DNA of 64,000 nt from JACKJK01 sp046159835. Its GTDB lineage: Bacteria > Pseudomonadota > Alphaproteobacteria > Rhizobiales > Tepidamorphaceae. Shown piece by piece: positions 32,744 to 41,855 of this stretch. The notes beneath the pieces are model-generated. The model made no database searches. It saw nothing but the letters and a program-made list of their open reading frames with translations, and was not told the origin of the DNA. The number at the start of each line of letters is the position of its first letter. The first letter of the stretch is position 1. Where the stretch lies: contig NZ_JBJXCY010000002.1 of assembly GCF_046159835.1 (NCBI RefSeq), positions 186,001-250,000 of the forward strand. The letters run 5' to 3'. Position numbers and translations under genes: made by a program.

Positions 32744-33901
32744 TCAGGACGGGTCGCGCATCCGCGTCAGCCCGAACAGCCCGACCGCGCCACCGACGAG
32801 CGACAGCACCGCCATCGCTGCGTAGGACGCGCCGCCAAGGCTCTCGTAGAGCGGACCGGCCATCATGTTTAGCGAAAAGGCGAAAAGCCCCGTCAGGGTG
32901 TAGTAGAGGCCCTGCACCGCGTTGCTGCCGTGTGACATGCGCTCCCCCAGATAGGCCATCGCCGCAAGGTGCGATGCACCGAAGGTCAGCCCGTGCAGTG
33001 CCTGTAGCGGAAACAGCATCGCCAGCGGCGGGTCGAACGCCATGGCGCTCCAGCGCACCAGTGCCGCGCCCATGCCGACGGCGAGAAGTCCCGCGATGCC
33101 GATGCGCGCCCGCACGACGCCGGAACACGCAAACAGGATGATCTCCGCAACGACACCAACCGCCCAGAGCGGACCGGCCACCGCGCTGCCGATGCCTTGC
33201 GTCTGCCAGTGCACGGTGCCGAAGACATAGAACTGGTTGTGGCTGGCGAGCACGAGGCCGGTCCCGGCCAGCACCACGAGGTTGCGTCGGTTGGCGGCGG
33301 CCCGCAGCGACGCGATGAGCCCCGCCGGGCGATAGGCTGACGCGCCGGTCTCCTCCACCTGCGGCAGGCGAAACCCCGCCAGCAAGAGCGCGAACGCTGC
33401 CGCTGCCATCAGCCAGACGGCGAAGATCGGCCCGGTCACGCCGAGCACCAGCCCAGCCCCGACATTGCCGACGATGAACGTGGCGGACCCCACCAGCCGC
33501 ATCCGTCCGTAGTCGAGCGCGTAGACGCGCACCCCGCGCAGCGCCAAACCTTCCGATAGCGGCATCAGCGGGCTGAGGAACATCGCATTCATGGCCGAGA
33601 TGATGGCCGTGGGCACGAAGGCGCCTGTCAGCGAATAGGCGAGCGTCGTCTGGAGGACACCGAAGGCACAGGCGAACAGAACAGCCGGCGCGCGACCCGG
33701 CCCGTCCGCCAGCCAGGTGACGACCGGCGTTGCGAAGATCTTCACCGCCAGCGGCAGACCCATGACGACCCCGATCTCCACCGGGCTCAGGCCTTGCGCG
33801 CTCAGGTAGGGAGGGAAGAAGGGCAGATAGATGCCGATGAAGGCGAACAGCGCCCCGTAGAACGCCGATACCCGTACCGCGTAAAGCCTCGCGCCAGACA
33901 C
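32744..33901 (-). CDS. MFS transporter (HcaT/phenylpropionate-carrier-like)
   Basis: 385 residues with about twelve membrane helices. It resembles the MFS_1-like group containing HcaT and LacY-like carriers: FYGALFAFIGIYLPFFPPYL at the start, DYGRMRLVGSATFIVGNVGA in helix 4-5, and a C-terminal ALHGLTFGASHLAAMAYLGE. Substrate cannot be inferred. It converges on dgcA with one base between stops, and could import a substrate for that pathway, but opposite orientation gives no support. Confidence 0.8.
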   Translation of the reverse strand: MSGARLYAVRVSAFYGALFAFIGIYLPFFPPYLSAQGLSPVEIGVVMGLPLAVKIFATPVVTWLADGPGRAPAVLFACAFGVLQTTLAYSLTGAFVPTAIISAMNAMFLSPLMPLSEGLALRGVRVYALDYGRMRLVGSATFIVGNVGAGLVLGVTGPIFAVWLMAAAAFALLLAGFRLPQVEETGASAYRPAGLIASLRAAANRRNLVVLAGTGLVLASHNQFYVFGTVHWQTQGIGSAVAGPLWAVGVVAEIILFACSGVVRARIGIAGLLAVGMGAALVRWSAMAFDPPLAMLFPLQALHGLTFGASHLAAMAYLGERMSHGSNAVQGLYYTLTGLFAFSLNMMAGPLYESLGGASYAAMAVLSLVGGAVGLFGLTRMRDPS

Positions 33902-34069
33902 GTCTCACCTCGAATCCATCGGCATTCCGCGTGCCGTGCATGGTGGGTATGACGCAATTAGAAGCGCCACGGAAACCACTTGCTAACTTTTTCCTCGGAC
34001 TCTCTTGAGGACGGCCAAATCGAGGCCGAATCGAATCGAGCAATCAACGTCCATCAAGGCAGAACGCTT

Positions 34070-35050
34070 ATGTCCGATGATTTGCCCGCGCCGATAACGG
34101 AAAACGAATACCAGTCAATCGAAGCTGCGGTCATGGAGACGGCACGTGGCAGATGGTTCCTGGCAGAGTATACCCGGCGCAACCGCAATTCTGATACGCA
34201 GCTCGTCCTCGACGCCGTGAACCGGCTCGAGTCGACGCTTTCCAAACCCGCGCAGTCCCAGTCCGGTGTGGCGGATATCCGCCTCGACCTGATCGACATG
34301 GCGGAAGCAATCTCGCGCACGCGCACCGAGATCAAGTCGCTCCAGAACGAGGAAGAAGCAGATCGTTTCCTCGACGCGACCGAGGAACTTGATGCCGTCG
34401 TCGGCGCGACCGAAAAAGCCACCAACGAAATCCTCACCTCCGCAGAGAAGGTGCAGGAACTCGTCTGGACGATCATGGAAGGCGGTCAGGCGAGCGAAGA
34501 GTGCGCCAAGATCGACGAACTGATCATCGACATCTACACCGGCTGTTCCTTCCAGGACATCACCGGCCAGCGCATCCAGAAGGTCGTCGAGGCACTGCGT
34601 TATGTGGAAAGCCGCGTCAACGCGATGATCGACATCTGGAACCTGCGCGGCGACGCCGATGCCCCTGCGGACAAACCCGCAGGCGACGACGCCCGCCCCG
34701 ACGCGCACCTGCTGAACGGCCCGGCAAAGCCGGGCGAGGAAGTCGACCAGGGTTCCATCGACGACGTTTTCGACAGTTACGAGCCTGAGCTCGTCGATCC
34801 AGAACCCAATACCGTCGACTGGCAGGCACCTTCGATCGTCAACGCGGATGATGCCTCGCGGGTGGAATGCGACGATTCCGATTTGGCTTTCGCATCCATC
34901 GATTCCGACGACGAGGACGTCGATGTCGCGGCACAGGCCGAAGCCGACCTCGAAGCCGCCGCCGACGACGAGGCGGACGAGGAAATGCGCGAACGTCTGG
35001 CCGGTGGCTACCGCCTGAGCCAGGTACAGGCGCTGGCGGCCTGCAGCTAG
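34070..35050 (+). CDS. CheZ-like phosphatase of the alphaproteobacterial type
   Basis: 326 residues from MSDDLPAPITENEYQ; 30 upstream codons dropped. The N-terminal motif ETARGRWFLAEYTRRNRNSDT (described in part) is followed by long helices (45-190) and the CheZ active-site signature SFQDITGQRIQKVVEAL, giving catalytic D163 and Q167, the same spacing as E. coli CheZ D143/Q147. The remaining 130 residues are acidic and disordered, ending in a short hydrophobic helix like the CheY-binding tail of CheZ. It would dephosphorylate a CheY-type receiver. No che genes are adjacent. Confidence 0.78.
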   Translation: MSDDLPAPITENEYQSIEAAVMETARGRWFLAEYTRRNRNSDTQLVLDAVNRLESTLSKPAQSQSGVADIRLDLIDMAEAISRTRTEIKSLQNEEEADRFLDATEELDAVVGATEKATNEILTSAEKVQELVWTIMEGGQASEECAKIDELIIDIYTGCSFQDITGQRIQKVVEALRYVESRVNAMIDIWNLRGDADAPADKPAGDDARPDAHLLNGPAKPGEEVDQGSIDDVFDSYEPELVDPEPNTVDWQAPSIVNADDASRVECDDSDLAFASIDSDDEDVDVAAQAEADLEAAADDEADEEMRERLAGGYRLSQVQALAACS

Positions 35051-36069
35051 GCTGGACTTTCTGCTGTACGCAGTGCGGTCTCGAACATTCCCGCGTCGAC
35101 ATTGCCACCCGAAAGCACGACGAGCACCGTGCGGCCCTGAACGTCGATCTTGCCCGATAGCAGGGCGGCGAGCGCAACCGCGCCGCCGGGCTCCAGCACC
35201 AGCTTGAGGTTCGCAAAGGCCCACGCCACGGCCGACAGGGCCTGCGCGTCCGACACGACGAGTCCGCCCGCCAGCCGCTTCCAGTTGATCGCGAACCCCG
35301 TCTCGCCCGGTGACGGCGTCAGCAAGGCGTCGCACAGCGAGCCGGACGTGGTGGCGTTGAACTGGATCGTCCCGCTCTTCAGCGAGCGGGCCATGTCATC
35401 GAAGTTTTCCGGCTCGACCGAGTAGATGCGCGCATCGGGAAAGCGGTCGTGCACGGAAAGGCAGACGCCTGCCGTCAGCCCGCCGCCGCCGGTGCACACC
35501 AGCACGTCGTCGAGGCTGAGACCGGCCTCGGCAATGTCATCGGCGGCCTCAAGACCTGCCGTGCCTTGGCCCGCAATGACGAAGGCGTCGTTGTAGGGGT
35601 GGACGAAGGTGCCGCCCGTTTCCGCCAGCACCTTCTGGGCGATCAGGTCGCGATCCTCGCTCGCCCGGTCATAGGCAACGACGCGTGCGCCAAGCGCCCT
35701 GGTGCGTTCGATCTTGGTCTGTGGCGCATCCGCCGGCATGACGATGGTCGCCTGCATCTCGAACAGTTGTGCCGCCGCCGCGACGCCCTGCGCGTGATTG
35801 CCCGATGAACATGCAACCACCCCGCGCTCGCGCGCCTTGGGGTTCATCGCGCTGATGGCGTTATAGGCCCCGCGGAACTTGAACGACCCCGTGCGCTGCA
35901 GGCATTCCGGCTTGAGAAACACGCGCGCGCCCAGACGGGCATTCAGGTCGGCACTGGAGATCAGCGGCGTGCGCACCGCCTGTCCGGCGATGCGTCCGGC
36001 GGCCGCCCGCACGTCCGCGATGGTCGGAATTTTCAGATCGGCACTGTGCAACGGGATGGCATCGCTCAT
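35047..36069 (-). CDS. PLP-dependent threonine/serine dehydratase family enzyme
   Basis: 340 residues from MSDAIPLHSADLKIPT. Fold-type II PLP enzyme: the Schiff-base lysine is K64 in GSFKFRGA, the substrate loop SSGNHAQGVA and the phosphate-binding loop CTGGGGLTAGV are intact, and the C-terminal LSGGNVDA is the usual pyridine-contact segment. No ACT regulatory domain is present, so it is a catabolic-type threonine/serine ammonia-lyase or related dehydratase. Its stop codon and that of the convergent CheZ-like gene share the palindrome CTAG. Confidence 0.87.
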   Translation of the reverse strand: MSDAIPLHSADLKIPTIADVRAAAGRIAGQAVRTPLISSADLNARLGARVFLKPECLQRTGSFKFRGAYNAISAMNPKARERGVVACSSGNHAQGVAAAAQLFEMQATIVMPADAPQTKIERTRALGARVVAYDRASEDRDLIAQKVLAETGGTFVHPYNDAFVIAGQGTAGLEAADDIAEAGLSLDDVLVCTGGGGLTAGVCLSVHDRFPDARIYSVEPENFDDMARSLKSGTIQFNATTSGSLCDALLTPSPGETGFAINWKRLAGGLVVSDAQALSAVAWAFANLKLVLEPGGAVALAALLSGKIDVQGRTVLVVLSGGNVDAGMFETALRTAESPA

Positions 36070-36108
36070 GCCAGTGCCGGTACCACCGCCACCGGCCGCC
36101 CGCAAGCA

Positions 36109-37134
36109 CTATGCAGCGCTCTGCTGCGCCCCGTCGTTTTGGTAGGTGCGCAGGTGGTCGAGGAAGATCTTCGCGCATTCCTCCCACGAGAATTGCAGCG
36201 CGTGTTCGCGGCACGCATCGCGCGAGAGCCTGAGAGCGGCGTGGACACCGTGCGCGAGGTCCTCGGTCAACACGCCGACCGGCGCCTTGCCGATGATGTC
36301 ACGCGGGCCCGTGACCGGCAGCGCAACAACCGGGACGCCGGACGCGAGCGCTTCCATCACCACGAGGCCGAGCGTGTCGGTGCGGCTTGGAAAGACAAAG
36401 ACATCGGCTGAGGAATAGATCGCGCCAAGCTCCTCGCCTTCCTTCACGCCGAGGAATTTCGCATCCGGGAAGCGGCGCTCCAGTTCAGCGCGCTGCGGCC
36501 CGTCACCGACGACCACCTTGGTGCCGGGAATGTCGAGCGACAGGAAGCCCTCGATGTTCTTCTCCACGGCCACGCGCCCGACATACAGCGAGATCGGCCC
36601 GGGGAAATCGAGCACCTTCTTCTCGCGCGGGCGGAACTGCTTGTGATCGACACCGCGCGGCCACTTCACCACGGTGCGGAAACCCCGCCCGCGAAGCTCT
36701 TCGGCGAGCGCATCGGTGGTCACCATCACCGCGCGGCCAGCGTTGTGGAACCGCGCGAGATAGCGATAGGTCAGGTCCACCGGCACGGGCACGCGCGCGC
36801 GCAGGTATTCGGGGAAGCGCGTGTGGTAGCTGGTGGTGAAGGGCTGGCCCGCGTTGATGCACCACTTGCGCACGGCATGGCCGATGGGGCCTTCGGTGGC
36901 GATGTGCACATACTCGGGATTGAACGCCTCGATCTTGCGTGCGATCGCGCCGGGCGGTGCCAGCGCAAGCCGGATTTCCGAGTAGGTCGGCAGCGGCATC
37001 GTGCGGAAGCCTTCATGCGACAGGATCTTGAAATCCGCACCAAGCGCCTGCGCGTCGGAGCGCACGCGGTCGAGACAGCGGACCACACCGTTCACCTGCG
37101 GATACCAGGCATCTGTGGCGAGCAGGACTTTCAT
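36109..37134 (-). CDS. Family 4 glycosyltransferase
   Basis: 341 residues, GT-B fold. The N-terminal half begins KVLLATDAWYPQVNGVVR, the acceptor half of GT4 enzymes. The C-terminal half has ISLYVGRVAVEKNIEGFL and the nucleotide-sugar motif E-x7-E in SRTDTLGLVVMEALASGVPV. It overlaps the LpxH-like gene by one base (TGATG), so the two are coupled. Similar pairs are common in rhizobia, and a role in membrane glycolipid or surface glycan synthesis is plausible but not shown. Confidence 0.83.
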   Translation of the reverse strand: MKVLLATDAWYPQVNGVVRCLDRVRSDAQALGADFKILSHEGFRTMPLPTYSEIRLALAPPGAIARKIEAFNPEYVHIATEGPIGHAVRKWCINAGQPFTTSYHTRFPEYLRARVPVPVDLTYRYLARFHNAGRAVMVTTDALAEELRGRGFRTVVKWPRGVDHKQFRPREKKVLDFPGPISLYVGRVAVEKNIEGFLSLDIPGTKVVVGDGPQRAELERRFPDAKFLGVKEGEELGAIYSSADVFVFPSRTDTLGLVVMEALASGVPVVALPVTGPRDIIGKAPVGVLTEDLAHGVHAALRLSRDACREHALQFSWEECAKIFLDHLRTYQNDGAQQSAA

Positions 37135-37940
37135 CAGGCGGCAACCTCGTCGCGTTTCAGTGGTACAAGCTTCTCGGCGCGGACCTGCGCGCCCCAGTCA
37201 ATTACTTCCAGCGTTCCGTCCTGGTGTTCCACCAGCGCGGTGCAGCTTTCCACCCAGTCGCCGCAGTTGAGGTAGCGCACCTCGTCCATGATGCGGTCTG
37301 CCGCGTGGTGGATGTGGCCGCAGATCACCCCATCGACCTTCTCGCGGCGCGCGGCATCGACGACCGCGCCCTCGAACTCGCCGATGAAGTTGACGGCGTT
37401 CTTCACCTTCAGCTTCAGCCATGCCGACAGCGACCAGTAGCCAAAGCCGAACTTTCGGCGTGCCACGTTGAATTGCGTGTTGAAGGCAAGCGCCACCACG
37501 TAGGCCCAGTCGCCAAGCAGCGCCAACCACTTCGCGTAGCGCACGACCACGTCGAACTCGTCTCCGTGGATCAGCAGGTAGCGTTCACCGTTGGCCGTCT
37601 CGTGCACCGTGCGGCGCACCACCTCGATGCCGCCGAAATGTGTGCCGATGTAATCGCGCAGCACTTCGTCGTGGTTGCCGGGAATGTAGACGATGCGCGC
37701 GCCCTTGCGGGACTGGCGCAGCAGCTTCTGCACCACGTCATTGTGCGATTGCGGCCAGTACCAGCCGCGCTTCAGCCGCCAGCAGTCGACGATATCGCCA
37801 ACTAGGAAGATGGTGTCGGCCTCGTGCTCCTTCAGGAACTCCAGGAACATCTCGGCCTGCGCACCGCGCGTGCCAAGGTGGAGGTCCGAAACGAACAGGG
37901 TCCGGAATTTGCGAGTTCGTTCCGCCTTGATCACGGACAT
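37134..37940 (-). CDS. LpxH-like metallophosphoesterase (UDP-2,3-diacylglucosamine diphosphatase family)
   Basis: 268 residues from MSVIKAERTRKFR. The metallophosphoesterase motifs occur in order: FVSDLHLGTRG, FLVGDIVDCW, YIPGNHDEVLR, IHGDEFD and ICGHIHHA. Similar LpxH-family proteins hydrolyse the pyrophosphate of UDP-2,3-diacylglucosamine in lipid A synthesis at the inner membrane. Because LpxI replaces LpxH in many alphaproteobacteria, and because this one is coupled to a glycosyltransferase, another lipid or nucleotide substrate is possible. Confidence 0.82.
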   Translation of the reverse strand: MSVIKAERTRKFRTLFVSDLHLGTRGAQAEMFLEFLKEHEADTIFLVGDIVDCWRLKRGWYWPQSHNDVVQKLLRQSRKGARIVYIPGNHDEVLRDYIGTHFGGIEVVRRTVHETANGERYLLIHGDEFDVVVRYAKWLALLGDWAYVVALAFNTQFNVARRKFGFGYWSLSAWLKLKVKNAVNFIGEFEGAVVDAARREKVDGVICGHIHHAADRIMDEVRYLNCGDWVESCTALVEHQDGTLEVIDWGAQVRAEKLVPLKRDEVAA

Positions 37941-38104
37941 CCCCTTCTCTTCTACGGGCTCCGTGAAGCAGGACCCCATCCCGCTTTACGTCCCCAAGCC
38001 CGCGAGTGCTGGCAATGGCCTAGCCCGATTCCGGTTTCACTATTATGACAGTAGCCCCATTGCGGTCGCCACCGCAAAGACGGCAACAGGCAGGAGAACG
38101 CGAC

Positions 38105-38884
38105 ATGGACCTTGGAATCGCCGGCAGGAATGCCATCGTTTGCGCATCGAGCCGCGGCCTCGGGCGCGCCTGCGCCGAGGCACTGGCACAGGCCGGATGC
38201 CGCGTCGTGGTCAACGGGCTGGACGAGGAACGGCTGAAGCGCACGGCTGACGAGATCGCCACGGCAACATCTGCGGAGGTCATCCCCGTCGCCGGAGACG
38301 TCAGCCTGTCCGACACGCAGGACGCGCTGGTCGCCGCCGCAGGCGAGACGGATATCCTCGTCAACAACAATGCCGGCCCGCCCTTCAAGGATTTCCGCGA
38401 ACTGGAACGAGAAGAAATGCTCAAGGGCTGCGTGCAGAACATGGTCACGCCCATCGAGATGATCCAGCGCGTGATCGACGGCATGGCCGAGCGCGGCTTC
38501 GGGCGCATCGTCAACATCACCTCCGGCTCGGTGAAACAGCCGATCCCCGGCCTCGACCTGTCGTCGGGCGCGCGCGCCGGGCTGACGGCGTTCCTCGCCG
38601 GCGTGACGCCGAACTACCTGGCGCGCAACGTGACCATCAACAACATGTTGCCGGGCATGTTCGCCACAGACCGGCTGCAGGGGCTGGTGAAGGCCGCCGT
38701 CGCGAAGACCGGGCAGAGCGTGCAGGAAGTCGAGACCCAGCGCCGCGAGGCAATCCCCGCCAAGCGCTTCGGCAACCCCGACGAATTCGGCAAGACATGC
38801 GCGTTCCTGTGCTCGGCCCATGCCGGCTACATCGCCAACCAGAACGTGCTGATCGACGGCGGTCGCTTCCCCGGCTGCTGGTGA
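38105..38884 (+). CDS. SDR-family protein with altered catalytic residues
   Basis: 259 residues from an ATG with AGGAG upstream. The cofactor loop is CASSRGLGRACAE rather than the usual TGxxxGxG start; NNNAGPP and GRIVNITSGSV match the NNAG and catalytic-serine regions. Where SDRs have Y-x3-K the sequence reads LDLSSGARAGLTAF, so Tyr is Ser and Lys is Arg. The C-terminus IANQNVLIDGGRFPGCW is normal. It is complete and not frameshifted, so it belongs to an SDR subgroup with another mechanism or a binding role. Confidence 0.8.
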   Translation: MDLGIAGRNAIVCASSRGLGRACAEALAQAGCRVVVNGLDEERLKRTADEIATATSAEVIPVAGDVSLSDTQDALVAAAGETDILVNNNAGPPFKDFRELEREEMLKGCVQNMVTPIEMIQRVIDGMAERGFGRIVNITSGSVKQPIPGLDLSSGARAGLTAFLAGVTPNYLARNVTINNMLPGMFATDRLQGLVKAAVAKTGQSVQEVETQRREAIPAKRFGNPDEFGKTCAFLCSAHAGYIANQNVLIDGGRFPGCW

Positions 38885-38888
38885 GCCG

Positions 38889-39713
38889 CTAGCGCGGGGC
38901 GACGCTCGCCGCCGCCTCGCGCAGCCGCTCCAGTGCGCGAACCAGCGAAGGTCCGGGGCAGACTGTTTCCGCCTGCGGCACCACCACCCGGCGCGACGGC
39001 GGGAACCGGGCAGCCAGCACGGGATGCGCGAGCATGGCCGCGCCCTGGTCTGCGGCGTCGCCATCTTCCGTCAGGCCCTGCCCGTCGAGGATCAGGAGGT
39101 CGACATCGACGGTCGCAAGCCGCTCGGCATCCAGTCTGGCGAAGCCATCGGCCTCAAGCGCGTTCTCCAGCCCGGCTGCACGCATCAGCGCGTCCATCAT
39201 GGTGGCGCGGCCCGTCACGATGCCGCGCCGCTGGAGATAGAGCGCGCGCAGCTTGCGATTTCCCTGCATCTCACGTGGCGCGAAGGCATCGCGCAATTCG
39301 CCCGCCAGCGCCGCGCCCCTTGGCCCCTGCCCGATCAGCAACCCGAAGGTTTCCAGCTGGTCGGCTGCCGCCTGCGGCGTACCGGGAATGCCGAGTTCTT
39401 CCACGTTCAAACCGGCGCGACGCATGGCGGCCTTCGCCGGTCCGCCGGAGAACGGGCCGGCCAGCACCAGGTCCGGCTTGCGCACAATCACGTCCTCAGC
39501 GTTGCCGCGCGTGAGGTCGTAGCCATCCGCTTTGTCCGCGAAATAAGAGAGCGCCGGGCGCGGGGCATTCCAGCTTAGCGCCGCGATCTGGTCACGATCG
39601 GCTAGGGCTAGCAGCAACTGGTCGGCGCACATGTTGACCGAGACGATGCGCGACGGCCTGTCCTGCGCCTGCGCGGCAGACGCAGGAACAAGGCAGAATG
39701 CCACGAGAGCCAT
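38889..39713 (-). CDS. Periplasmic binding protein of the cobalamin/siderophore type (BtuF/FepB-like)
   Basis: 274 residues from MALVAFCLVPASAAQAQ, a compact signal peptide; the open frame continues to an ATG at 39818, which would give a 35-residue longer N-terminus overlapping the divergent gene, and a GTG at 39719 is also possible. The mature part has RIVSVNMCADQLLLALAD, VIVRKPDLVLAGPFSGG and GQGPRGAALAGELR, a helical-backbone metal receptor with a single long helix. No permease or ATPase is adjacent, so it may serve a system encoded elsewhere; ligand unknown. Confidence 0.78.
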   Translation of the reverse strand: MALVAFCLVPASAAQAQDRPSRIVSVNMCADQLLLALADRDQIAALSWNAPRPALSYFADKADGYDLTRGNAEDVIVRKPDLVLAGPFSGGPAKAAMRRAGLNVEELGIPGTPQAAADQLETFGLLIGQGPRGAALAGELRDAFAPREMQGNRKLRALYLQRRGIVTGRATMMDALMRAAGLENALEADGFARLDAERLATVDVDLLILDGQGLTEDGDAADQGAAMLAHPVLAARFPPSRRVVVPQAETVCPGPSLVRALERLREAAASVAPR

Positions 39714-39816
39714 CCCCACCGCTTGCCGCAGCAGGCGCGATTGCGCATGATCTGCGCCCAATGCGAAGGCAAAGCGCGCCGCGCGAGCAAAGGCGCGACC
39801 ACAGGGAGAGACTTGC

Positions 39817-40779
39817 ATGAAACTCGTCCGTTTCGGTCACAAGGGCTTTGAGCGCCCCGGTATCATTTCCAGCGACGGGACCATCCGCGATCTGTCCCAC
39901 GTCGTGTCGGACATTACCGGCGCGGGCCTGCGCCCGGAAGGCCTCGAGCGCATCGCGCGCATCGACCCGGACGACCTGCCGCGCGCGCCCGAGGATGCCC
40001 GCATCGGCCCGTGCATCGCCATGCCGTACAACTTCGTCGCCATCGGTCTCAACTACGTGGATCATGCGCAGGAAGCCAACATGCCGATCCCCGAGCAGCC
40101 GATCATCTTCAACAAGGCCCCGACTTCCATCAGTGGCCCGTATGACGATGTCGTGCTGCCGGTCGGCGCCAAGAAGGGCGACTGGGAAGTCGAGCTTGGC
40201 ATCGTCATCGGTAGCCCGTGCGACAATGTCAGCGAGGCCGACGCGATGGACTATGTCGCCGGCTTCTGCGTCTGCAACGACGTTTCCGAACGCCAGTACC
40301 AGATGGAAATGGGCGGCGAATGGGTGAAGGGCAAAAGCGCGCCCTCCTTTGGCCCCCTAGGGCCCTGGATGGTGACGAAGGATGAGATCGCCGACCCGCA
40401 CAATCTCTCGATGTATCTCGACCTCAATGGCAAGCGCATGCAGGACGGCAACACCGCCAACATGATCTTCAAGGTCGATCTCATCGTGTCCTATGTCAGC
40501 CGGTTCATCCCGCTGATCCCCGGCGACGTGATCGTCACCGGCACGCCGGCGGGCGTAGGCCTCGGCATGAAGCCGCAGGTCTTCCTCAAGCCCGGCGACG
40601 AGATGGTGCTCGGCATCGAGGGACTGGGCGAACAGCGCCAGTCCGTCGTCGCCCACCCGAAGGAATCGGCCCCAGCCGCTGCGCCGGCCCAGCCGGTCGA
40701 GGCATCCGAGCCCGACGAACCCATCGAGCTCGCCGACGCGGACGAAACGCCCGAGACCGGCGAGCCGGCGGAAGGCTAG
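39817..40779 (+). CDS. Fumarylacetoacetate hydrolase (FAH)-family protein
   Basis: 320 residues with GGGAGA before the ATG. The FAH domain (about 70-280) has the metal-binding Glu residues in WEVELGIVIG and the sequence GFCVCNDVSERQYQMEMGG; the ending VIVTGTPAGVGLGMKP is a family hallmark. Members hydrolyse or isomerise oxo-acids in aromatic or ureidoglycolate-like breakdown. About 40 extra C-terminal residues are Pro/Glu/Ala-rich and probably disordered, unusual for the family. Its stop shares CTAG with the convergent TRAP gene. Confidence 0.85.
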   Translation: MKLVRFGHKGFERPGIISSDGTIRDLSHVVSDITGAGLRPEGLERIARIDPDDLPRAPEDARIGPCIAMPYNFVAIGLNYVDHAQEANMPIPEQPIIFNKAPTSISGPYDDVVLPVGAKKGDWEVELGIVIGSPCDNVSEADAMDYVAGFCVCNDVSERQYQMEMGGEWVKGKSAPSFGPLGPWMVTKDEIADPHNLSMYLDLNGKRMQDGNTANMIFKVDLIVSYVSRFIPLIPGDVIVTGTPAGVGLGMKPQVFLKPGDEMVLGIEGLGEQRQSVVAHPKESAPAAAPAQPVEASEPDEPIELADADETPETGEPAEG

Positions 40780-41855
40780 GCGTCGCCGCGCGCAGCGAGG
40801 AAAGTCTCCGTGCCGGCCTTGGTCCACGGCGTCAGCCGCGTCTTGGCCGCACGGTAGGACTTCAGGATCTTCGCAAACATCTCGTCCTTGGCGGCTGCTT
40901 CGTCCAGCACCGTGACGGAAGCCTCGCGTGCAGCCGTGATCACGTCCTCGGGGAAGGTGCGCAGCTTCACGTCGTACTCGTCGACGAGCGTACGCAGCGC
41001 CTGCGCGTTTTCCCAGTCGGATTCAGCGACAGACAGCGCGTTCTCGGCCGCGCATGAATCCGAGACAATGGCTTTCAGGTCGTCCGGCAGGGCCTCGTAG
41101 GCTTGAAGCGAGACGAGGCATTCGCCGGTCCCGTTCGGCTCGTGCCAGCCCGGCGCGTAGTAATACGGCGCGACCCGGTAGAAGCCTTGCGCGAAGTCAG
41201 ACCACGGGCCGAGGAACTCGGCGGCATCCACGAGGCCTGACTGAAGTGCGCCGTAGATGTCGCCGGGCGGCAACGAGACCGACGCCCCTCCGAGCTTGGC
41301 AAGGATCGCCCCGCCAAGGCCGGGCATCCGCATCTTCAGGCCCTTGAAGTCATCAAGGCCGTTGATTTCCTTGCGGAACCAGCCGCCCATTTGCATACCG
41401 GTATTGCCGCCCATGAACGGCTTGATGCCGGATGGGGCATAAAGCTCGTCCCACAGGTCCTGTCCGCCGCCATGCAGAATCCAGGCTGCGTGTTCCGGCG
41501 CGGTCAGGCCGAAGGGGATCGCCGTGTAGAAGACCGAGGCCGGAAGCCTGCCCTGCCAGAAGAAGCTCGCCGTGTGCGCCATCTGCGCGGTGCCGGACTG
41601 CACCGCGTCGAAGACCTCGAGCGGCGGCACGATTTCGCCCGCCGCGTAGACCGTGACGTTGAGCGCGCCGCCGCTGGCAGCGGTGATGCGCTGCGCCAGG
41701 CGCTCTGCGGTAACGCCCGGTCCCGGCAGGTTCTTCGGCCACGATGTCACCATGCGCCAGTTGCGGGTCTCCTGCGCCTGCACGACGGCGGGGCTTGCAA
41801 GACTGGCAGCGCCTGCCGCGCTGGCGGTGAGAAGGTTGCGTCTGGATAGGGTCAT
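40776..41855 (-). CDS. TRAP transporter substrate-binding protein (TakP-like), coupled to thiD
   Basis: 359 residues. The N-terminus SRRNLLTASAAGAASLASPA is a twin-arginine-type signal peptide. The mature protein is a DctP-family binding protein; the segment GGNTGMQMGGWFRKEI, with the conserved ligand-binding arginine, is close to TakP, the 2-oxoacid receptor. Its ATG overlaps the thiD stop (ATGA), so it is the fourth gene behind the TPP riboswitch. No DctQ or DctM lies next to it. Substrate could be a thiamin precursor or a 2-oxoacid. Confidence 0.85.
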   Translation of the reverse strand: MTLSRRNLLTASAAGAASLASPAVVQAQETRNWRMVTSWPKNLPGPGVTAERLAQRITAASGGALNVTVYAAGEIVPPLEVFDAVQSGTAQMAHTASFFWQGRLPASVFYTAIPFGLTAPEHAAWILHGGGQDLWDELYAPSGIKPFMGGNTGMQMGGWFRKEINGLDDFKGLKMRMPGLGGAILAKLGGASVSLPPGDIYGALQSGLVDAAEFLGPWSDFAQGFYRVAPYYYAPGWHEPNGTGECLVSLQAYEALPDDLKAIVSDSCAAENALSVAESDWENAQALRTLVDEYDVKLRTFPEDVITAAREASVTVLDEAAAKDEMFAKILKSYRAAKTRLTPWTKAGTETFLAARGDA

